Source of the DNA: an uncultured Planctomycetia bacterium
GTDB taxonomy: Bacteria > Planctomycetota > Phycisphaerae > FEN-1346 > JAACEH01
Assembly (NCBI GenBank): GCA_903929765.1
Contig: CAIYVX010000006.1
Coordinates: forward strand, 1 to 40,060
DNA: 40,060 nucleotides
Direction of reading: 5' to 3'
Position numbers and translations under genes: made by a program
Shown here: positions 1-8,995 of the stretch, in pieces
How the letters are laid out: each line of letters starts with the position of its first letter
How positions within the stretch are numbered: position 1 is the first letter of the stretch
Notes under the pieces: model-generated
The model's database searches: none
What the model was told of the DNA's origin: nothing
Seen by the model: the letters and a program-made list of their open reading frames with translations, nothing else

Positions 1-3000
1 ACGCCCAAACCGCACGGGTTTGTGAACCGCGTGGTGGACCTGTTTCTGCGGTCGAATCTGCCGCTCATTCTGATTGTTCTCTCGGTGGCCCTGGGCGTCA
101 CCGCCATTCTGCTCACGCCGCGCGAGGAAGACCCACAGATCATCGTGCCACTGGCTGACGTATATGTCAGCGCTCCCGGTTACTCGGCCCAAGAGATCGA
201 ACAACTCGTTTCGACGCCTTTGGAGAAGATTCTTTACCAGATCGACGGGGTGGAGTATGTCTACTCCATGTCGCGACCGGACCAGGCCGTCATCACCGTC
301 CGTTTCTATGTCGGCGAGGATCGCGAGCGCAGCCTGGTCAAGCTCCAGAAGAAGATCAACGAGAACCTCGACCTCGTGCCGCCCGGTGTTACCAGTTGGG
401 TCGTTAAGCCGGTCGAGATCGACGACGTGCCCATCGTCTCATTGACTCTGGCCGGCAAGCCCGGCTTCGCCCCGCCCGACGGCTACGCCCTGCGTCGCGT
501 CGGCGAGGAACTGGTCGAGCGACTGGCGGCGGTGAAGGACATCTCGCGGGCCTATTGCATCGGCGGCGAGCCGCGCGTGCTCATGGTCTACGTGGACCCG
601 GACCGGATGAAGGCCTACCACACGTCCCCGCTGGAACTCACGCGGGCTCTGGCGGCCTCCAACGTCACGATGACTGCCGGTGATTTTTCGGTCAATGATC
701 GCCCGTACCGTGTTGAGACCGGCAAGGCTTTTCAGACGACCCAGGAGGTGCTGAACCTCGTCATCGGCGTGTCCGGCGACCGGCCCGTCTTTCTCAAGGA
801 CGTGGCCACCATCGTTGACGGACCGGCCGAAACGACCGCCTATGTCCGCCACGGCTGGGGTCCGGCGCGCGGCGTTGAAGATCGTCCCGGCGTCGCCGGC
901 TCGGTCGTGGCGGTGAATGAGTCGCCGCGCGTCGCCGACACGAAATCAGCGGTCGAGGAGAACACCACCCCCGCAGTGACGGTTGCTATCGCCAAGAAGA
1001 AGGGTGCCAACGCCGTCACCGTGGCCAACGAGGTCATCGCCGCGGCTCAGCATCTCCAGCGCGAGACCGTACCCGACAACGTCCAACTGGTCATCACCCG
1101 CAACACCGGCCTGTCGAGCAACGACAAGGTCAACGATCTGCTCGAAGCCTTGGCCGTCGCCCTGCTGCTGGTTGTGGCCGTCCTGACCCTCGGTCTGGGT
1201 TGGCGCGAGTCGCTGATCGTCACCCTGGCCGTGCCGGTGGTTTTCGGGCTGACTCTCTCCGTCAACCTGCTGGCTGGCCTGACCATCAACCGCGTCACGC
1301 TCTTCGCCCTGATCCTCTCGTTGGGCCTTTTGGTGGATGACCCCATCGTCGACGTCGAGAACATCGTCCGCCACTTCATCCTGCGCCGCAAGGTCTCGCG
1401 GCCCGTCGTTTTGGAAGCAGTCAGCGAGATTCGCCCGCCGCTCATCGCCGCCACGCTCGCCGTCATCGTCTCCTTCCTGCCGCTCTATTTCATTACCGGC
1501 ATGATGGGGCCGTACATGCGGCCCATGGCCCTGAACGTCCCCGTTACCATGATTATGTCGATGGTCGTGGCTTTCACCATCACGCCCTGGCTGGCCTATC
1601 ACCTGCTCAAGAAGCACTATGGCCGCCCGAGCGCCACCACGACGCCACAAGCAACCGCGCACCCAGCGGGCGAAGCTCCGCAAGGACGGTTGTACCGCCT
1701 CTTCGAGCGGTTGATGAAGCCGCTGGTGACCAAGCGTTGGAAAGCCCTGGCTTTCCTCGGCTTGATGGGCCTGCTCATGGCCGGGGCCGTTTCGCTGGCG
1801 GTCACGCGCAGCGTGCCGCTCAAGATGTTGCCCTATGGCAACAAGGACCAGTTACAACTCCTGCTCGACTTCGACCGCGGCACGACCCTTGAACATGCCG
1901 ACGCCGCCGTGCGGCAATTCGAACAGTACCTGACCACCGTGCCCGAAGTGACCGACTTCACCTCTTACGTCGGCCTCTCTTCGCCCATGGACTTTAACGG
2001 GATGGTCCGCCACTACTACCTGCGGCGCGGCGACAATGTGGCCGACATCGCCGTCAACCTGGCCGACCGCAAGCTGCGGGCTGATCAGACTCACGCCATC
2101 GGCCTGCGGCTGCGCGACGACCTGAAGAAGATTGCCGCCGCCAACGGCGTCAACCTGAAGATCGTCGAGTCGCCCCCCGGACCGCCGGTGCTCTCGACCG
2201 TGGTCGCGGAGATTTACGGGCAGCCGGAAAACAGTTACCGCGACCTGCTGGAGGCGACCAAAGCCGTCCGCAACCGCATGGAACTGGAGCCCGGCCTAGC
2301 TGACGTGGACGACACGTCCGAGGCACCGTTCACCAAACTGACCTTCACCGTGGACAAGGAAAAGGCTGCTCTCAGCGGTATTTCTACCGCCGACATCGCC
2401 CAGACCATGCAACTGGCCCTGGGCGGTGCCGCTGGCGGCGTGGTTCATCTTGAACGCGAACGCAACCCGCTACAAATTCAACTCCGCTTGCCGCGGGCCA
2501 TCCGGGCGAGTCAGCAACGGCTGGCGGAACTGAGCGTCAAAGGCCAGGCCGGCCAACTCACCCCGCTTGGCGAACTCGGCCGCTGGGAGGAGTCCCAGGT
2601 CGACCAGACTATTTATCACAAGAACCTACAGCCGGTCGTTTACATCACCGGCGAAACCACCGGCCGCCCGCCGGCCGATGTCGTCCTCGACATCAAGGCC
2701 GACCAGAGGCACAGTGCCGCCGCTCTCACCGGCGCCCACGGCGTAGGCAACGGTTGGGTGGCCCAGACGGCGCCGCGGCCCGTAGCCGACCGCTCCATCC
2801 TCTCGCCCGGCGGCGGCATCCCGTGGGCCATTCCCGCCGCCATTCGCGCCGACTTCGCCGGCGAGGGCGAGTGGAACATGACCATCGACGTCTTCCGCGA
2901 CATGGGCCTGGCCTTCGTCGCCGCCATGATCGCCATCTACATCATCCTCGTCGCCCAGCTCAAATCGTTCGTCATTCCGCTCGTGGTGATGATGGCCATT

Positions 3001-3444
3001 CCGCTCACGGTCATCGGCATCATGCCCGGCTTCTGGCTCCTCAACCACCTCGGCTCGCATACCATCGGCCACTACGCCAACCCGGTGTGCTTCACCGCCA
3101 CGGCCATGATCGGCATGATCGCCCTGGCCGGCATCGTCACGCGCAGCTCGATCATCATCGTCGATTTCATCCACCACGGACTGGCCCGCGGCAAGACGCT
3201 GCCCCAGGCCATCATCGAGAGTTGCAGCGTCCGCCTGCGGCCGATTCTCCTGACCGCCGCCACAGCCTTGCTCTCGGCCCTGCCCATTGCCACTGACCCG
3301 ATCTTTTCCGGGTTGGCCTGGGCGTTGATCTTCGGCCTGCTCGCCTCCACCGTGTTCACCCTGTTCGTCATCCCGGTGATCTACTGGCTGCTCTACGCCA
3401 ACAAGCCGGGCCACGGCGTGCCGGTGACGGATGAGAAGGAGTGA
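1..3444 (+). CDS. RND-family efflux transporter permease (AcrB-like), 5' end probably cut by the window edge
   Basis: Inner-membrane proton-driven efflux permease of the AcrB/HAE type. The chain is at least 1140 residues. It shows the family's internal duplication: an N-terminal TM helix, a porter domain with the PLEKILYQIDGVEYV stretch, a mid TM bundle containing GLLVDDPIVDVEN (around residues 434-446, with the paired Asp of the proton relay in TM4), a second porter domain and a final TM bundle with GIVTRSSIIIVDF. A GTG at 22 could start the protein, but the frame stays open to base 1 (TPKPHGFV) and relatives usually have a short hydrophilic head there, so the true start is probably upstream. 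No membrane-fusion or outer-membrane partner is visible, so these would lie upstream. The substrate cannot be told from sequence. The methyltransferase follows within 15 bp. Confidence 0.93.
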   Translation, partial: TPKPHGFVNRVVDLFLRSNLPLILIVLSVALGVTAILLTPREEDPQIIVPLADVYVSAPGYSAQEIEQLVSTPLEKILYQIDGVEYVYSMSRPDQAVITVRFYVGEDRERSLVKLQKKINENLDLVPPGVTSWVVKPVEIDDVPIVSLTLAGKPGFAPPDGYALRRVGEELVERLAAVKDISRAYCIGGEPRVLMVYVDPDRMKAYHTSPLELTRALAASNVTMTAGDFSVNDRPYRVETGKAFQTTQEVLNLVIGVSGDRPVFLKDVATIVDGPAETTAYVRHGWGPARGVEDRPGVAGSVVAVNESPRVADTKSAVEENTTPAVTVAIAKKKGANAVTVANEVIAAAQHLQRETVPDNVQLVITRNTGLSSNDKVNDLLEALAVALLLVVAVLTLGLGWRESLIVTLAVPVVFGLTLSVNLLAGLTINRVTLFALILSLGLLVDDPIVDVENIVRHFILRRKVSRPVVLEAVSEIRPPLIAATLAVIVSFLPLYFITGMMGPYMRPMALNVPVTMIMSMVVAFTITPWLAYHLLKKHYGRPSATTTPQATAHPAGEAPQGRLYRLFERLMKPLVTKRWKALAFLGLMGLLMAGAVSLAVTRSVPLKMLPYGNKDQLQLLLDFDRGTTLEHADAAVRQFEQYLTTVPEVTDFTSYVGLSSPMDFNGMVRHYYLRRGDNVADIAVNLADRKLRADQTHAIGLRLRDDLKKIAAANGVNLKIVESPPGPPVLSTVVAEIYGQPENSYRDLLEATKAVRNRMELEPGLADVDDTSEAPFTKLTFTVDKEKAALSGISTADIAQTMQLALGGAAGGVVHLERERNPLQIQLRLPRAIRASQQRLAELSVKGQAGQLTPLGELGRWEESQVDQTIYHKNLQPVVYITGETTGRPPADVVLDIKADQRHSAAALTGAHGVGNGWVAQTAPRPVADRSILSPGGGIPWAIPAAIRADFAGEGEWNMTIDVFRDMGLAFVAAMIAIYIILVAQLKSFVIPLVVMMAIPLTVIGIMPGFWLLNHLGSHTIGHYANPVCFTATAMIGMIALAGIVTRSSIIIVDFIHHGLARGKTLPQAIIESCSVRLRPILLTAATALLSALPIATDPIFSGLAWALIFGLLASTVFTLFVIPVIYWLLYANKPGHGVPVTDEKE

Positions 3445-3458
3445 TTCCGCTAGCCACC

Positions 3459-4079
3459 ATGAAAATGGACCCGTTGAGCATCTGGTATCGCCTCTGCTAC
3501 ACGCTATGGTCGCCCTTCTACGATCTGCTGGTTCTATGGTTTGCCGGTTGGCGGCGCCGCTCCATCAACCTGGCCGAACTCCAGCCCGGAGAACGAGTCC
3601 TGATTGTCGGCGCGGGCACCGGGCTGGACCTGAAGTTCATCGCGCCGGGTGTCCACATAACCGCCATCGACGTGACCCCGGCCATGCTCTGGCGTCTGCG
3701 CCGCCGCGCCCACCGACTGGGCCGCGAGGTTGACGCCCGTGTCATGGACGGCCAGGCCCTGGACTTTCCCAACGGCTCTTTCGACGTGGTGGTCCTGCAC
3801 CTGATCCTGGCCGTCATCCCCGATCCGGTGCGCTGCGCCCGGGAGGTGGCCCGTGTTCTGCGACCCGGCGGGCGGGCCGTGGTCATGGACAAGTTTCTGG
3901 CCGACGACCGCCCGGTGCCGCTGATCCTGCGGCTCGTCAATCCGGTGCTGAAATCGCTGGGCACCAACGTCAACCGGCAACTGGGACCGATTCTCGAAGG
4001 CAGCGGGCTGCGGATCGTGCGGCAGGATTCGGCCGGTCCCGGCGGTTTCCTCAAAATCATCCTGTTGCGGAAAGAGTGA
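3459..4079 (+). CDS. class I SAM-dependent methyltransferase (UbiE/Methyltransf_11 type)
   Basis: Small soluble methyltransferase of about 207 residues. The glycine-rich SAM-binding motif I is VLIVGAGTGLDLKF, the acidic end of strand 2 is ITAIDVTPAML, and a motif IV-like stretch is FDVVVLHLILAVIPDP followed by EVARVLRPGGRAVVMD. The N-terminal WYRLCYTLWSPFYD resembles UbiE-like and PmtA-like proteins, which methylate quinones or lipids. The actual substrate is not evident. A GTG at 3441 overlaps the stop of the RND gene, but the ATG at 3459 gives the usual MKMDPLSIWY start, so I prefer it. The two genes are probably co-transcribed. Confidence 0.85.
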   Translation: MKMDPLSIWYRLCYTLWSPFYDLLVLWFAGWRRRSINLAELQPGERVLIVGAGTGLDLKFIAPGVHITAIDVTPAMLWRLRRRAHRLGREVDARVMDGQALDFPNGSFDVVVLHLILAVIPDPVRCAREVARVLRPGGRAVVMDKFLADDRPVPLILRLVNPVLKSLGTNVNRQLGPILEGSGLRIVRQDSAGPGGFLKIILLRKE

Positions 4080-4107
4080 GTCCGAGCCGGACGATTCAGG
4101 AGCAACT

Positions 4108-5118
4108 GTGGTCAAGGCGATTCTATTACTTTCCGGCGGGCTCGACGGCACGCTGGCCGGGAAGATGCTTCTGGAGATGGGCGTCGAGGTCACGGCGGTG
4201 AACTTCACCTCCCCGTTCTGGGATGGCGCGCCGCGCAGCCACGGCCAGTCCGAGGCTCAGGTGTCGGCTGGTCAGCTTGGGGTGGACTGCCGCGTCATCG
4301 CCTGCGGGGAGGACTACCTGGAGGTGCTGAAACACCCGCGTTTCGGTCGCGGCAGCCAGATGAATGCCTGCCTCGACTGCCGCCTCTTCATGTTCCGGCA
4401 GGCCAAAGCCCTGATGGAGGAACTCGGGGCGGACTTCGTGGCCACGGGCGAGGTTCTGGGCGAGCGCCCCATGTCGCAGCGGCGGCAGGCAATGGACCTG
4501 ATCGAGCGGGAATCCGGCCTACAGGGACGGATCGTGCGGCCGCTGTCGGGGCAACTTCTACCGGCCACCGACGCCGAGCGCCGCGGCCTCGTGCGGCGCG
4601 AGCAATTGGCGGCCATCCAGGGGCGCGGTCGCCAGCCGCAATTCGATCTGGCGGCCAAGTATGGTTTCAAGGACTATCCCCAGCCGGCCGGCGGGTGCCT
4701 TCTGACCGACCCGGAGTTTGCGGCGCGATTCCGCGATCTGTTGGAACACGAGCCCGCCTGCGGCCTGGCCGACGTGGTGCTGCTGCGCTACGGGCGACAT
4801 TTTCGATTTCCGAGCGGGGCCAAGGTCGTCTGCGGCCGCAATGCCGAGGAAAACTCTCTTGTCGAAAAGTCGTGGCGTGAAGGAGACCGGCTGCTGGTGC
4901 CGATTGGCGGAGTCGGCCCCAGCGTTCTCTGCCGTGGGGCGGACGGCGACGAAGACCTGCAACCGGCGGCGGGCATCCTGCGAGCCTACGCCAAGACGGA
5001 ACCGGACGTTGCGCTGCGAGACCCGCGGAACGGGACGGACAACGTGTTGGCCATCCCCCAAAAGCAGGCAGACCGCACGGAGTTTGCGCGATTCCGCGTC
5101 GGCAGCGCCAAAGCCTGA
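4108..5118 (+). CDS. ThiI/MnmA-like PP-loop tRNA thiolation enzyme
   Basis: Member of the PP-loop ATPase family usually annotated as tRNA 4-thiouridine synthase ThiI-like or tRNA thiouridylase. These enzymes adenylate a tRNA uridine before sulfur insertion. The N-terminal PP-loop reads SGGLDG (residues 9-14). The usual form is SGGxDS, so the final Ser is replaced by Gly. Family blocks are clear: MNACLDCRLFM with a CxxC pair, FVATGEVLGERPMSQRR, and DYPQPAGGCLLTDPEF with a conserved Cys. The length (336 aa) is normal for this group, which lacks the THUMP domain of classical ThiI. The start is GTG with AGGAG five bases upstream. It follows the methyltransferase by 28 bp. Family assignment is firm; the exact modified position is not known. 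Confidence 0.85.
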   Translation: MVKAILLLSGGLDGTLAGKMLLEMGVEVTAVNFTSPFWDGAPRSHGQSEAQVSAGQLGVDCRVIACGEDYLEVLKHPRFGRGSQMNACLDCRLFMFRQAKALMEELGADFVATGEVLGERPMSQRRQAMDLIERESGLQGRIVRPLSGQLLPATDAERRGLVRREQLAAIQGRGRQPQFDLAAKYGFKDYPQPAGGCLLTDPEFAARFRDLLEHEPACGLADVVLLRYGRHFRFPSGAKVVCGRNAEENSLVEKSWREGDRLLVPIGGVGPSVLCRGADGDEDLQPAAGILRAYAKTEPDVALRDPRNGTDNVLAIPQKQADRTEFARFRVGSAKA

Positions 5119-5221
5119 AGAACGTCGGCTGAGCACCGTGAAGATCCGGGCGTACAAGGTCGTTGACCATGAGGTTCGCTACTACGGTTTATCCTTGTAA
5201 CTTAGCGACATCTGCTGACCT

Positions 5222-5815
5222 CTACCGATCCGATATGCTCTGGGGTACGGGCGGTCGCACATCTCGCGAATAAACGACGCGCAGTTCCGCACTGGCGAGA
5301 ATCTTCTCCTTCATGGCGGCCAGAAGCACGTCACGGTTGACCTCGGCGGGCTTGACGTCAAGCTCGACTGGCGACGACAGGGCATAGACCGTGTAGATAT
5401 AGGTCTTCGGCCCCGGCCCCTTCGAGTGCGGAGGGGCGTACTCGACCCTGCCGTTCACACTGTTGCTCCCCAGGATTCCAACGCCGGTGACGTTCTTGGG
5501 CAGACTCGTGATGTCGGCCGGAATGTTATAGAGGATCCAGTACCATTTGGTCCGGTCAGGTGCCACATGGTGCATGATGAGGGCGAAGGCTTTTGTTCCT
5601 TCCGGAGCGCCGCTCCACTCCAGCGGCAGCGTGGAACTGGTCCCGTCGCCCGTGTAATCCTTCGGCAGATGTCCGCCGTCGGCCACTTCGGGGCTGCGAA
5701 CCACGAACGTCTTGCCGGCCACTACAGCAGTCTGTTGACCACAGCCACCACCGGCTGCGGCGACGGTTGTTACCAGAAGCATGGCCCAAATCAGATCTCG
5801 CGGCGTGGTTGTCAT
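5222..5815 (-). CDS. YbhB/YbcL-like PEBP (Raf kinase inhibitor-like) lipoprotein
   Basis: Phosphatidylethanolamine-binding-protein fold. The recognisable blocks are LPKDYTGDGTSSTLPLEWSG, FALIMHHVAPDRTKWYWILY followed by NIP, and PPHSKGPGPKTYIYTVYAL. The canonical DPDAP ligand-site motif is changed here to HHVAPD, so binding-pocket chemistry may differ. The frame is open further upstream, but the ATG at 5815 gives a signal peptide ending in a lipobox-like GGGC, so an exported lipoprotein of about 197 aa is most likely. It is transcribed divergently from the sigma factor gene. The ligand is unknown. Confidence 0.85.
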   Translation of the reverse strand: MTTTPRDLIWAMLLVTTVAAAGGGCGQQTAVVAGKTFVVRSPEVADGGHLPKDYTGDGTSSTLPLEWSGAPEGTKAFALIMHHVAPDRTKWYWILYNIPADITSLPKNVTGVGILGSNSVNGRVEYAPPHSKGPGPKTYIYTVYALSSPVELDVKPAEVNRDVLLAAMKEKILASAELRVVYSRDVRPPVPQSISDR

Positions 5816-5965
5816 GGACGCTCGCCTCCGGGTCCTTAGCGGACGCCTGTTGTCTCTTCTTGCGTGAAGACCGTCCCCTACGGACAAAAAAAACGCCCCG
5901 GTCATATTTTCTTGTCCATCCGGAAGGATTAGCTGACAATAAGGAGTAAAGGAGCAGTGATTGGT

Positions 5966-6544
5966 ATGGATCACGACGACACCGGGCCACAGACAGAGCG
6001 GAACTCACGGCCGATTGAGGCGCTCACGCTGTTCGAGGTTCTCGTACGGGAGAACGCCGACTCGCTCACGGCTTTCCTGCGAGCCAGTGTCGAAGATCAG
6101 GCCACGGTCGATGATCTGTTTCAGGAAGCCATGCTGATTGCCTGGCGAAAGATCGGCGAGTATGACCGTGTCCGTCCTTTCGGCGCGTGGCTGCGGGGGA
6201 TCGCCAAGCGTCTCGTCCTGGCCCACTATCGCCAGGCCGCCCGCGAAATTCCTTTCTCCGACGAGCGCGTCCTCGATTACCTGGACCAGCGAATGACGCA
6301 GGTCGACCGACAGCCCGGCGACACGTTCGATGAGAAGATCGCAGCCTTGAGGGACTGCATCGCGCGTCTGGAACCGCTGTACCAGGAACCGATTGAACTG
6401 CACTACCGCCAGGGCCAGGCCACGGAGTGGATCGCTCAGCACCTGGCCACGACCAGAGATGTGATCCAGAAACGACTCCAGCGAGCGCGTGTGCAACTGG
6501 CGGAATGTCTGGAGCGGAAGGCTGTCCTGAGCACGACGAGGTGA
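5966..6544 (+). CDS. ECF-type RNA polymerase sigma factor
   Basis: Sigma-70 family protein of about 192 aa. Region 2 is visible in DDLFQEAMLIAWRKIGEYD and the following FGAWLRGIAKRLVLAHYR, which recognises the -10 element and core polymerase. Region 4 is PLYQEPIELHYRQGQATEWI with ATTRDVIQKRLQRARVQL, the -35-binding helix-turn-helix. A GTG at 5957 is possible but sits only two bases after the GGAG. The ATG at 5966, 11 bases after it, is preferred. The next gene begins 6 bases after the stop and looks like its membrane-bound anti-sigma partner. Confidence 0.9.
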   Translation: MDHDDTGPQTERNSRPIEALTLFEVLVRENADSLTAFLRASVEDQATVDDLFQEAMLIAWRKIGEYDRVRPFGAWLRGIAKRLVLAHYRQAAREIPFSDERVLDYLDQRMTQVDRQPGDTFDEKIAALRDCIARLEPLYQEPIELHYRQGQATEWIAQHLATTRDVIQKRLQRARVQLAECLERKAVLSTTR

Positions 6545-6550
6545 TGATCT

Positions 6551-7501
6551 ATGGACCATGACAATGACCAGGCTCGCCCCACAGGTACCGACCGTCAGGC
6601 CGATGACCGGCTGGTCCACGCACTCCTGATTCATCTGCACGACGACCAAGCAGATGAGATCCGGGAGCAGCGCGTGCAACGAGCCATGCAGGCTATTCGT
6701 GAATCGGAGAAATTGCTATCACCGAGTCGCACACGGCGACTACCCACCTGGGCCAAACGAGGCGCCTGGGCCGCCGCAGCCATGGTTCTGCTGGCCATTG
6801 GGGTACTGGTGTTCACGTACCAACCGACACCGGCAATGGCTTCCCTGAATGACATACTCGGCGCTTTGGGCCGCCCTGGAGATCGCACGTACCACATCAA
6901 CATGGTGGACATGCCCGCACCCCCGGCGCAAGAGGACTCCGAAGGCCGCGTGCCGGCGATGCTGCCTAAACCAGGCCTGAATGATGCGACGTTATACCTT
7001 CGGGACGGATATCAGTACCTGCTGGTTCGGAATGATCCGCAGGGCGGGGTCATCTTCGACGGCTACGATGGCCGTCAGAGTTGGCGGGTCCGGGCCGGCG
7101 TTCTGGCCGAAACGAAGGCCGGTCTCGGAGCCGGGGGAATCCCGATGCCCCCGATCATGGCGAATGTGCCGTTCTCCGATCTTCACCAGACGCTGGAGCG
7201 GATTCGTGTGGACTATACCGTCGAGCAGTTCGACCAGGCGCCGCTGCCCTCTGGCCAGCAGGTACTGCGACATGTGCGTGTGCGCCGGAACTCCCGCGAG
7301 GTGAAGGGGCCGGAAACCATCGAGATCTGGGCCGATCCTCAAACGGCTATGCCCAGGCGCATTGTCTTTGACCGCGCCAAGGTGCAGGGCAACCGGGAAC
7401 CGTGTCGGCTAGCATTCGACTTGGCCAGCGAAGCACCGCTTTCGGCCGCCTGGTTCAGTTCCGCAGCGCACATGACGGAGGAGGAGACCAACAGGCCGTA
7501 G
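6551..7501 (+). CDS. putative membrane-anchored anti-sigma factor
   Basis: Protein of 316 aa directly downstream of the sigma gene. The N-terminal ~75 residues are charged, cytoplasmic and helical (RVQRAMQAIRESEKLL). One TM segment follows (GAWAAAAMVLLAIGVLVFTY, about residues 74-93). The rest is a ~220-residue extracytoplasmic domain predicted as beta-rich, ending in EIWADPQTAMPRRIVFDRAK and reminiscent of LolA/LppX-like folds. No zinc-binding HxxxCxxC motif is present, so this is not a classical ZAS anti-sigma. The role is inferred mainly from the position and topology common in Planctomycetota sigma/anti-sigma pairs. Both proteins begin with MDHD. Confidence 0.65.
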   Translation: MDHDNDQARPTGTDRQADDRLVHALLIHLHDDQADEIREQRVQRAMQAIRESEKLLSPSRTRRLPTWAKRGAWAAAAMVLLAIGVLVFTYQPTPAMASLNDILGALGRPGDRTYHINMVDMPAPPAQEDSEGRVPAMLPKPGLNDATLYLRDGYQYLLVRNDPQGGVIFDGYDGRQSWRVRAGVLAETKAGLGAGGIPMPPIMANVPFSDLHQTLERIRVDYTVEQFDQAPLPSGQQVLRHVRVRRNSREVKGPETIEIWADPQTAMPRRIVFDRAKVQGNREPCRLAFDLASEAPLSAAWFSSAAHMTEEETNRP

Positions 7502-7623
7502 TGCCGGGAAACGTCGGATGAGTTGTTACCCCATACGAGAAAAACAGGCGCTGCCTCCGGGGACGGAGGGCGGATCAAGATAGCGGACCTGGAACAGGTG
7601 AACATCTAATAGGAGATCAGGTG

Positions 7624-8934
7624 ATGAAAACGAGAATGGCGGTTCTAACGTTGATCGTAGGCTTATGTGCCTGGAGCGCCCTGGCCCAGAATCAGCCGCC
7701 GCCCGGCCCGCCGCGCGGCCCGCAAACCCAAGACAACGCCCACCGCTACTCCATCGAACAGGCCACCAGCGACAAGGCCCAGCTTCACACCATCGCCTTC
7801 GATGGCTTGGCCTTCCTAACCGGCGACTTCGCCATGGACACGTTCCTTCCGCCCGGCAAGGTCTCCGACTACTTTGGCTTTCAGTACATGCGCGACATCG
7901 ACGCCAAGGAGGGCGGCCACAACACCTCCTTTCTGACCAAGATTGCCGAGAACACGCTGGCCATCCTCAACGCCGACCAGAAGGCCCAGCTTCTCGCCCT
8001 GGCCAAGGAACAGGAAGCCGACATCCAGAGCTTCGCCGAAAAGCGATTCCCGCTCATCAAAGCCTTCCGCCGCAATCTCGAAGGCGACCTTCCCGCCGGC
8101 AGCAAGGGCCTCGACAAGAGCGCGGTCGTCAAGTTTTCGGCCGACCTCTACACTCTCGACGGCAAGTTGTCCTATCAGCGGGCGAAAGTCATGGGCGCCG
8201 TCATCCGCTCCTTCGACGACAAGCAGAAAGCCGCCCTGGCCAAGCTCAAATTCGGCGATTCCCGCACTTGGCCGGACGTGCCGGAGCAACTGGACAAACG
8301 GAGTATGTCCCACGAGGTGAACGTCGCCGTCATGACCTACGCCAGCGAGATGTTCGCCTGGTACGCCGGTTCCATAGACGCCGACACCTACTTCTGCCCC
8401 GAACGCCACGGCATGTACTTCGGCGGCTTCGGCATGAAGACCGCCCCGGCCATGGGTAAGCAGGACTACTCCATCAGCACCTCGCTCACCGGCGATAGTG
8501 GCGAGGCTTTCCTGAACGCACTTACCGACGCCCAGCGCAAGCTCATTACCGACCTGCCTGACCTCCAGCGTAAGGATCTGGCCGAAATCGTCACCACTCG
8601 CCGCGCCATCTCCACCGAGCTGCGCCGCTTCCAGAAGGGCGACACCGCCGATCAGGACAAGGTGCTCGCGCTCTCCAAACGCTACGGCGAACTCGACGGT
8701 GAAATGTCTTTTCTTTACGCCTCCGCCTTCGCCAAGGTAGGCAAGACGCTCACCACCGAGCAAAAGTCCAAGCTGGCTGGCATGCGTGCCACCAACCCGG
8801 CTGATCCCAAGGGGCCGTTCCTTTACTCCGCGCCCATCAGCATGCCGACCATTGAGAACACCGATTTCCTGTTCGGCGTGTTGCCAGCGGACTTCAAGGC
8901 GCCGGCCACCCCGACTGGAACGACAGGTAAATAA
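7624..8934 (+). CDS. exported protein of unknown function, paralogue of the 8996 gene
   Basis: Not a family I recognise. A clear signal peptide (MKTRMAVLTLIVGLCAWSALA, cleaved after ALAQ) is followed by a Pro-rich linker and a mainly helical ~400-residue domain. Landmarks are AFDGLAFLTGDF, FLPPGKVSDYFGFQYMRDID, GHNTSFLTKIAENTLAIL and MTYASEMFAWYAGS. Charged helices such as DAQRKLITDLPDLQRKDLAE recall Spy/CpxP-like repeats but the match is weak. The ATG at 7624 has AGGAG eight bases upstream. The next gene shares FPPGKVADYTGFQYLRD, GHNTSFLTRVANN and MTYASDLYSWY with it, so the two are tandem duplicates. The downstream metallophosphoesterases suggest an envelope or extracellular role. That is inference only. 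Confidence 0.8.
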   Translation: MKTRMAVLTLIVGLCAWSALAQNQPPPGPPRGPQTQDNAHRYSIEQATSDKAQLHTIAFDGLAFLTGDFAMDTFLPPGKVSDYFGFQYMRDIDAKEGGHNTSFLTKIAENTLAILNADQKAQLLALAKEQEADIQSFAEKRFPLIKAFRRNLEGDLPAGSKGLDKSAVVKFSADLYTLDGKLSYQRAKVMGAVIRSFDDKQKAALAKLKFGDSRTWPDVPEQLDKRSMSHEVNVAVMTYASEMFAWYAGSIDADTYFCPERHGMYFGGFGMKTAPAMGKQDYSISTSLTGDSGEAFLNALTDAQRKLITDLPDLQRKDLAEIVTTRRAISTELRRFQKGDTADQDKVLALSKRYGELDGEMSFLYASAFAKVGKTLTTEQKSKLAGMRATNPADPKGPFLYSAPISMPTIENTDFLFGVLPADFKAPATPTGTTGK

Positions 8935-8995
8935 AATCTCGCCCACCGACCCGGTTGTGCCGAAGAGGCCCGGCCGAACAAGAAAGGAGCAGGCT

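Noticed and set aside
5119-5200. Short + strand frame ending RAYKVVDHEVRYYGLSL
   Set aside because: Only about 20 codons after a GTG, no ribosome site and no similarity recognised.
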